A stretch of 11,500 nt of DNA, taken from the NCBI GenBank assembly GCA_028287205.1, contig JAQBQC010000420.1, positions 1 to 11,500 of the forward strand, written 5' to 3'. The notes under the pieces were generated by a model that was not told where the DNA came from, ran no database searches, and saw only the letters and a program-made list of their open reading frames with translations. The stretch comes from Gemmatimonadota bacterium (GTDB taxonomy: Bacteria; Gemmatimonadota; Gemmatimonadetes; Gemmatimonadales; Gemmatimonadaceae). Shown piece after piece: positions 7,898 to 11,500 of the stretch. The position numbers were made by a program, and so were the translations under genes. Position 1 is the first letter of the stretch, and each line of letters opens with the position of its first letter.

Positions 7898-8506
7898 ATG
7901 CTTCGTAAACAGATCTGGTCCGCAATCGCAATGACGATCGTTCTCATGATCATCACGGGCGGCATCTATCCCGGTGTGGTGACCGTCCTCGCGCAGTTGA
8001 TCTTTCCGCATCAGGCGAACGGCTCGCTCATCACCACCTCGACCGGTCAGGTGACGGGCAGCGCCCTGATCGGGCAGGGCTTCTCGAAGCCGGAGTACTT
8101 CCATCCGCGTCCGTCCGCAGCCGGGAACGGCTACGATGACACCGCGTCGTCGGGCACCAACAAGGGACCAACGGATCGCAAGCTTGCGGATACTCTGATC
8201 AGGCAGGCAGTCGACAGCGCCGTGGTGCAGGATGGAGCCGTACGAGGAAAGGTGCCGTCCGACATGGCTACGTCTTCGGCATCGGGACTCGATCCCGACA
8301 TCTCGCCCGCGAATGCAGCGCAGCAGGTTGCCCGTGTTGCGCGCACCCGAGGAGTGAGCGTGGACGCCGTGAGAGCACTCGTCGCGAATCACACGCTCGG
8401 GCGACAGTTCGGCTTTTTCGGAGAGCCGCGCGTCAACGTGCTCTCATTGAATCTCGCCCTCGATTCGTCATTCAGGCGAGCTCCCGAGGCGACGGCTTCG
8501 AAATGA
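7898..8506 (+). CDS. kdpC: K+-transporting ATPase subunit C
   Basis: Single-span inner-membrane subunit with a large periplasmic domain that associates with KdpA/KdpB and raises the affinity of the complex. 202 residues, slightly longer than E. coli KdpC (190). Seen: an N-terminal membrane helix about 8-36 beginning MLRKQIW; the conserved QGFSKPEYFHPRPSAAGNGYD block about 59-79; SSGTNKGPT about 84-92; SASGLDPDISPANAAQQVAR about 127-146; and the C-terminal LGRQFGFFGEPRVNVLSLNLAL, with a further hydrophilic tail of about 12 residues. AGAGG at 7883-7887, which overlaps the kdpB stop, serves the ATG at 7898. Confidence 0.97.
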   Translation: MLRKQIWSAIAMTIVLMIITGGIYPGVVTVLAQLIFPHQANGSLITTSTGQVTGSALIGQGFSKPEYFHPRPSAAGNGYDDTASSGTNKGPTDRKLADTLIRQAVDSAVVQDGAVRGKVPSDMATSSASGLDPDISPANAAQQVARVARTRGVSVDAVRALVANHTLGRQFGFFGEPRVNVLSLNLALDSSFRRAPEATASK

Positions 8507-8528
8507 TCGACGACCGAAAGGCTGTGTA

Positions 8529-8557
8529 GCGCTGTTCGGCAGCGCGCTGCGCTGCCG
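8529..8557 (+). promoter_or_regulatory. Two mutually exclusive hairpins between kdpC and the porin gene
   Basis: CGGCAGCGC at 8537-8545 and GCGCTGCCG at 8549-8557 form a perfect 9-bp stem with a GCT loop. GCGCTG at 8529-8534 can instead pair with CAGCGC at 8540-8545 across a TTCGG loop. The two stems share 8540-8545, so only one can form at a time. There is no U-tract, so this is not a standard terminator. It may stabilise or process the pump mRNA, or tune expression between pump and porin. Confidence 0.5.
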
Positions 8558-8582
8558 TCTCTCGAGTTGACTGGAGCTTCAC

Positions 8583-9737
8583 GTGCACATGACCATGTAC
8601 GCCAGCGCGTTCTTCCTGGCGCTGCCGGCCGGGCTGCCCTCGCAAAGTGCGGATTCGACGGGGAAAGCTGCTCCGGGGGACAGCACCACGGTGGCTGCGG
8701 CACCGGACACCACGGTGAAAGTCACGTTCGGCGGCTTCATCGATGGCTACTACGCGTACGACTTCGACCGGCCGCCTTCGATCGACCGTTCGTACACGAC
8801 GCAGCCAGCACGGCACAACGAGTTCAACATCAACCTCGCGCATGTCGAGGCGAAGGTCGACGGCGCGCGAGTACACGGTCGGCTCGCCCTGCAGGCGGGA
8901 ACGTCGGTCCAGTCCAACTACGCCGGGGAGCCGACCATCGGCTCGGTCAGCGGGCCCTCCCTGAGCAGGCACATTCAGGAAGCGTTCGCGGGATACAAGG
9001 TTGCCGACAAGCTGTGGATCGATGGCGGCATCTTCTTCTCGCACATCGGTAACGAGACGTGGATCTCGCGCGACAACTGGACGTATTCGCGTTCCTTCGT
9101 CGCGGACTTCACTCCCTACTATGAGACGGGCGTACGTGCAGTCTGGCAGGCGACGCCGGCGTTGACGGTGACGGGTGTCGTCGTCAACGGCTGGCAGATC
9201 ATATCCGAGACGAATTCCGACAAGGCCGTGGGTGTTCGGCTGGATTATGCGCTGTCGCCGACCGTCACCGTGAGCTACGACAACTTCGTCGGCAACGAAC
9301 AGCCGGATTCCGTTCGCTCGCGACTGCGCATATTCAATGAAGCGCTGCTCAAGGCTCAGGTTACCAGCGCATTCGGCATTGAGCTGACCGCGGACTACGG
9401 CCTCCAGCGCCGGGCGAGCGGAAGCGGCAACGATGCCTTTTACATCGGTGCGGTGGTCGGCAGATATGCGTTGAGCCCCAAAGTGGCACTCAACGGACGC
9501 GTGGAATACTTTAGCGATCGAAACGGCATTCTGACGATCGTGCCTGCCGGCGCAGACGGCTTTCGCACCGGTGGTGCATCGATCGGCGTGGATGTGATTC
9601 CTCAGTCGAGGCTCCTCTGGCGCACCGAGCTTCGTGGCTTCACCGCGCGCGACCACGTCTTCCCGAACCGCTCGTCCTCAGATCCCTTTTCGAAGAATGA
9701 TGGTTTCGTCGTAACCTCACTCGCGCTCACCATCTAG
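8583..9737 (+). CDS. BBP2/OmpL-like outer-membrane beta-barrel porin of the kdp locus
   Basis: Predicted outer-membrane porin, probably giving ions access to the periplasm where KdpFABC takes up K+. 384 residues from the GTG at 8583; ATGs at 8589 and 8595 are alternatives, but GGAG at 8573-8576 sits best (six bases) before the GTG, and an in-frame TGA at 8568 forbids a longer start. The N-terminus is a weak signal peptide (about 3-22, AFFLALPAGLPSQSA) with no Lys or Arg. A Thr/Ala-rich linker follows, then alternating amphipathic strands. Family signatures are GGFIDGYYAYDFDRPP (about residues 49-64), RHNEFNINLAHVEAKVDG (about 78-95), IDGGIFFSHIG, ISRDNWTYSRS and VVVNGW. I know this style of porin from kdp operons of Bacteroidota and relatives. 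The last residue is Ile rather than the usual Phe. Family call is firm; substrate is inference from context. Confidence 0.85.
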   Translation: MHMTMYASAFFLALPAGLPSQSADSTGKAAPGDSTTVAAAPDTTVKVTFGGFIDGYYAYDFDRPPSIDRSYTTQPARHNEFNINLAHVEAKVDGARVHGRLALQAGTSVQSNYAGEPTIGSVSGPSLSRHIQEAFAGYKVADKLWIDGGIFFSHIGNETWISRDNWTYSRSFVADFTPYYETGVRAVWQATPALTVTGVVVNGWQIISETNSDKAVGVRLDYALSPTVTVSYDNFVGNEQPDSVRSRLRIFNEALLKAQVTSAFGIELTADYGLQRRASGSGNDAFYIGAVVGRYALSPKVALNGRVEYFSDRNGILTIVPAGADGFRTGGASIGVDVIPQSRLLWRTELRGFTARDHVFPNRSSSDPFSKNDGFVVTSLALTI

Positions 9738-9803
9738 CGAAGGCGACACGCATGACGCGGCGAGAGCGGAAGCTTCGCAGAATCCTGAATCGACACCGGT
9801 GCC

Positions 9804-9965
9804 GGTGAAGTTATCTTTGGTAGCCCTGGCACTGGCGCGTTCAGCGAACTCGAAACCACGTTGCCGGGACGTTTCATCAGCGGTCCAATGATAGGCCGTA
9901 CGCCTGCGCTCATGGGCGAACGCCTCGCCTCCATCGAGGTCGCCACCTTGCTCCCATCGGCCCGA
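9804..9965 (+). pseudogene. Decayed internal fragment resembling kdpA
   Basis: The frame beginning GEVIFGSPGTG at 9804 aligns without gaps over 46 codons to KdpA residues 376-421 of this window (bases 5222-5359). I count 19 identities of 46, including GE-IFG at the start, FI-G-M-GRTP in the middle and S-EV at the end. Hand-counted nucleotide identity over the same stretch is 68 of 138. The middle, a membrane helix in KdpA, has become polar (SELETTLPGR), and third-position GC is lower than in the neighbouring genes, as expected for decayed DNA. In-frame TGAs flank it (9786-9788, and 9966-9968 overlapping the next start), and no start codon opens the fragment. Similarity this low argues against a recent copy of the local kdpA; an old remnant of another kdp operon is likelier. 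Chance resemblance is not fully excluded. Confidence 0.45.
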
Positions 9966-11167
9966 TGACAACCGACGCTCTCGCTACCGGAGGCGACGAC
10001 TTCCTCCAGCTGGTACGCCAGCGCACGAGAGGGAAGCTCAAGGTCTACATCGGCTCGGCCGCCGGCGTGGGGAAAACCTATCGCATGCTCACCGAAGCGC
10101 ACGAGCTTCGGAAACGGGGTGTCGATGCAGTCATCGGGTTCATCGAGACGCATGCGCGCGCGGACACCGAAGCGCAGATAAGGGATCTCGAGGTCGTGGC
10201 TCGCAAGCTCGTCGACTATCGCGGAGTGACGCTCTCCGAAATGGATGTCGACGCCATCATCGCGCGGCACCCCGAAGTCGCGATCGTCGACGAGCTCGCC
10301 CACACGAACCTGCCCGGGTCCAAGCACAGCAAGCGATGGGAGGATGTGCTCGAGCTGCTGGACACCGGTATCAACGTGATCTCGGCGGTCAACGTGCAGC
10401 ATCTCGACTCGCTGAACGACGTCGTTCAACGAACGCTCGGGGTGTCGGTGCGCGAGACCGTTCCCGACTGGGTGGTCGCACGAGCGGATCAGGTCATCAA
10501 CATCGATCTGTCGGCCGAGGATCTCCGCCAGCGGTTGATCGACGGCAAGATCTACGATCACACGAAAGTGCCGGCGGCGCTCGAGAATTTCTTCACCGAA
10601 GAGAATCTGTCGACGCTGCGCGAGCTGGCGCTCCGCGAGGTGGCGAGCTCGGTGGACCGCACGCGCGAATACATCGTGCAGCGCGAAGGCGAATCGCCAT
10701 CGGCGAAGAGCTCCGCGCAGAAGACGGCGGACCGGATTCTCGTCGCCATGTCCAGCGACCCTCCTCGAACGGCCTCCTTGCTGCGAAAGGCGAGCCGAAT
10801 CGCGGGCCGGCTCAATTCCGACTGGTACTGCGTGTACGTACAAACGCCGGACGAGCAGGCGGACAGGATCGACTCGACCGTGCAGCGTCGACTCGTCGAC
10901 AACATCCAGATGGCACAGAACCTCGGCGCGGAAGTGGTCAAGCTCGAGGGGGACGACGTGGCGCTCGCGATCCTGCGCTTCGCCGCACAGAAAGGCGTCT
11001 CGCTGCTGATCGCCGGCCAGAGTACGCGCTCGCGCTGGTACAAGATCCGGCATGGATCCGTCGTCGCGAGTCTCGTGAACAACTCCAGCGGTCTCGACGT
11101 GCTCGTCGTATCGTTCGCCGAGCCGACGACGAGTCGACGCGGGCGCGATACGGGAGCTGCGGAATGA
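9965..11167 (+). CDS. kdpD: Stand-alone KdpD N-terminal sensor (KdpD domain plus USP domain)
   Basis: Cytoplasmic sensory half of KdpD without any kinase. 400 residues: KdpD domain about 22-230 with Walker A GSAAGVGKT at 30-38, VDELAHTNLPGSKH at 108-121 (Walker-B-like), VNVQHLDSLNDVV at 142-154, ETVPDWVVARADQV at 164-177 and the C-terminal NFFTEENLSTLRELALREVA at 208-227; then a universal-stress-protein domain about 255-385 with IRHGSVVASL at 361-370 near its nucleotide loop. No membrane segment is visible, so it must act in trans or on the kinase beginning at 11199. The ATG at 9965 has no Shine-Dalgarno, and its ATGA overlaps the stop of the upstream remnant frame. The domain begins near residue 22, so a slightly different start is possible. 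The short tail SRRGRDTGAAE ends two bases after a possible tiny ORF begins. The homologous domains are absent from the kinase at 2108-3751. Confidence 0.94.
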   Translation: MTTDALATGGDDFLQLVRQRTRGKLKVYIGSAAGVGKTYRMLTEAHELRKRGVDAVIGFIETHARADTEAQIRDLEVVARKLVDYRGVTLSEMDVDAIIARHPEVAIVDELAHTNLPGSKHSKRWEDVLELLDTGINVISAVNVQHLDSLNDVVQRTLGVSVRETVPDWVVARADQVINIDLSAEDLRQRLIDGKIYDHTKVPAALENFFTEENLSTLRELALREVASSVDRTREYIVQREGESPSAKSSAQKTADRILVAMSSDPPRTASLLRKASRIAGRLNSDWYCVYVQTPDEQADRIDSTVQRRLVDNIQMAQNLGAEVVKLEGDDVALAILRFAAQKGVSLLIAGQSTRSRWYKIRHGSVVASLVNNSSGLDVLVVSFAEPTTSRRGRDTGAAE

Positions 11168-11202
11168 CGGGAGAGCGCCACGACATGGATGGCCGAACAT
11201 GA
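11164..11202 (+). CDS. Possible 12-residue coupling ORF between kdpD and the HAMP kinase
   Basis: MTGERHDMDGRT. Its ATG overlaps the kdpD stop (ATGA 11164-11167) and its TGA overlaps the next kinase's start (ATGA 11199-11202). GGAG at 11153-11156 lies seven bases before it, whereas the kinase start itself has only a poor site. That suggests ribosomes are handed from kdpD to the kinase through this short frame. The peptide itself shows no recognisable function. Confidence 0.35.
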   Translation: MTGERHDMDGRT

Positions 11203-11500
11203 AAGTAGGCCAGCGACTGTTCCTTTCCGTCGTGCCGGCGGTGTTGGGGCTGTTCCTGGTGGCCGCACTCGCGTACTGGGGCCGCTACGCGCGCACGGCC
11301 CCGGGGCTGGTGGTCATACTCGCGGCGGTCGCCGCACTGGCTTCGCTCATCGTGTCCTGGAGAAATACCAGCTACGTCGTCCACCGCGTGCAACGATTGG
11401 CGGGGCACACCACTGCGGTCGACGGCAAGAGCGACGCCTCGACGACAGCCTCGCGCCGCGACGTCCTGCGCGAGCTGGGTATCCAGATGCCGGGCGCACC
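11199..11500 (+). CDS. Membrane-anchored HAMP-type sensor histidine kinase, N-terminal part only (cut by window edge)
   Basis: The frame is open from the ATG at 11199 to the last base, giving about 100 residues. It starts MKVGQRLFLSVVPAVLGLFL, with two membrane helices at about 7-27 and 36-55 separated by only a short loop (WGRYARTAPG). A HAMP-like helix follows (SYVVHRVQRLAGHT, about 60-75) and then a polar linker. In kdp loci of this layout the gene after the stand-alone KdpD sensor is usually a HAMP histidine kinase that would work with it; the catalytic domains lie outside the window, so that part is inference. The tiny periplasmic loop argues against an extracellular ligand and fits a partner-driven kinase. 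Translation is probably coupled to the short ORF at 11164-11202. Confidence 0.75.
   Translation, partial: MKVGQRLFLSVVPAVLGLFLVAALAYWGRYARTAPGLVVILAAVAALASLIVSWRNTSYVVHRVQRLAGHTTAVDGKSDASTTASRRDVLRELGIQMPGA

Noticed and set aside
5809..7965. Long minus-strand open frame opposite kdpB (about 718 codons)
   Set aside because: It mirrors the kdpB reading frame, is rich in Arg, Asp and His as expected from the antisense of high-GC codons, and has no recognisable domain.
9794..9807. CACCGGTGCCGGTG palindrome after the porin gene
   Set aside because: The loop is only two bases and no T-tract follows; it may be a chance GC palindrome, so neither terminator nor operator can be supported.
9888..9968. 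Short ORF from the ATG at 9888 (MIGRTPALMG...) as a functional peptide
   Set aside because: No Shine-Dalgarno and it is only the tail of the kdpA-like remnant; treated as part of the decayed fragment.
9734..11200. Long minus-strand open frame opposite kdpD (about 488 codons)
   Set aside because: Antisense shadow of a firmly identified kdpD gene; low-complexity composition and no motifs.
1..11500. tRNA, rRNA, CRISPR arrays, insertion sequences or integrase genes
   Set aside because: No repeat arrays, no transposase or integrase motifs, and no cloverleaf-like sequence were seen in the short intergenic gaps.

Overview
The window is a high-GC (roughly 62-65%), strong third-position-GC bacterial chromosome segment. 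Every gene I can support lies on the plus strand. It holds the 3' part of a DNA polymerase IV gene (dinB), followed by a nearly complete Kdp high-affinity potassium uptake locus that runs off the right edge. The arrangement is kdpFABC, then an outer-membrane beta-barrel porin, then a stand-alone N-terminal KdpD sensor, then a HAMP-type histidine kinase. Together with the coding style, this suggests a diderm of the Gemmatimonadota/Bacteroidota/Acidobacteriota kind, with Gemmatimonadota my first guess. That assignment is an inference from layout and protein style, not from a search.

Layout: 2-1063 dinB, 5'-truncated by the window edge. 1064-1379 is a mostly empty gap with an odd signal-peptide-like open frame that has no start codon, and an AT-rich patch before the regulator. 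1380-2111 is a KdpE-type response regulator, overlapping by ATGA a kinase (2108-3751) that looks like the C-terminal half of KdpD (DUF4118 membrane region, GAF-like region, HisKA, HATPase) without the usual N-terminal KdpD and USP domains. 3752-3892 is a regulatory gap with a candidate KdpE operator. 3893-4009 is a 38-residue single-TM peptide, 4006-4095 kdpF, 4097-5812 kdpA, 5815-7884 kdpB and 7898-8506 kdpC. 8507-8582 is a gap with two mutually exclusive hairpins. 8583-9737 is the BBP2-like porin. 9738-9964 is a short gap containing what looks like a decayed internal fragment of a kdpA gene. 9965-11167 is the KdpD N-terminal sensor module (KdpD domain plus USP domain). 11164-11202 is a possible 12-codon coupling ORF, and 11199-11500 is the start of a second membrane-bound kinase.

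How it works together: KdpFABC imports K+ at the cost of ATP, with KdpA as channel-like subunit, KdpB as P-type ATPase, and KdpC and KdpF as accessory membrane subunits. The porin probably lets ions cross the outer membrane. The regulator and kinases presumably sense low K+ and switch the pump operon on. The interesting point is that the functions of the classical single KdpD protein are spread over separate genes on both flanks of the pump genes. Two kinases (2108-3751 and 11199 onward) and one detached sensor (9965-11167) appear to share one visible response regulator.
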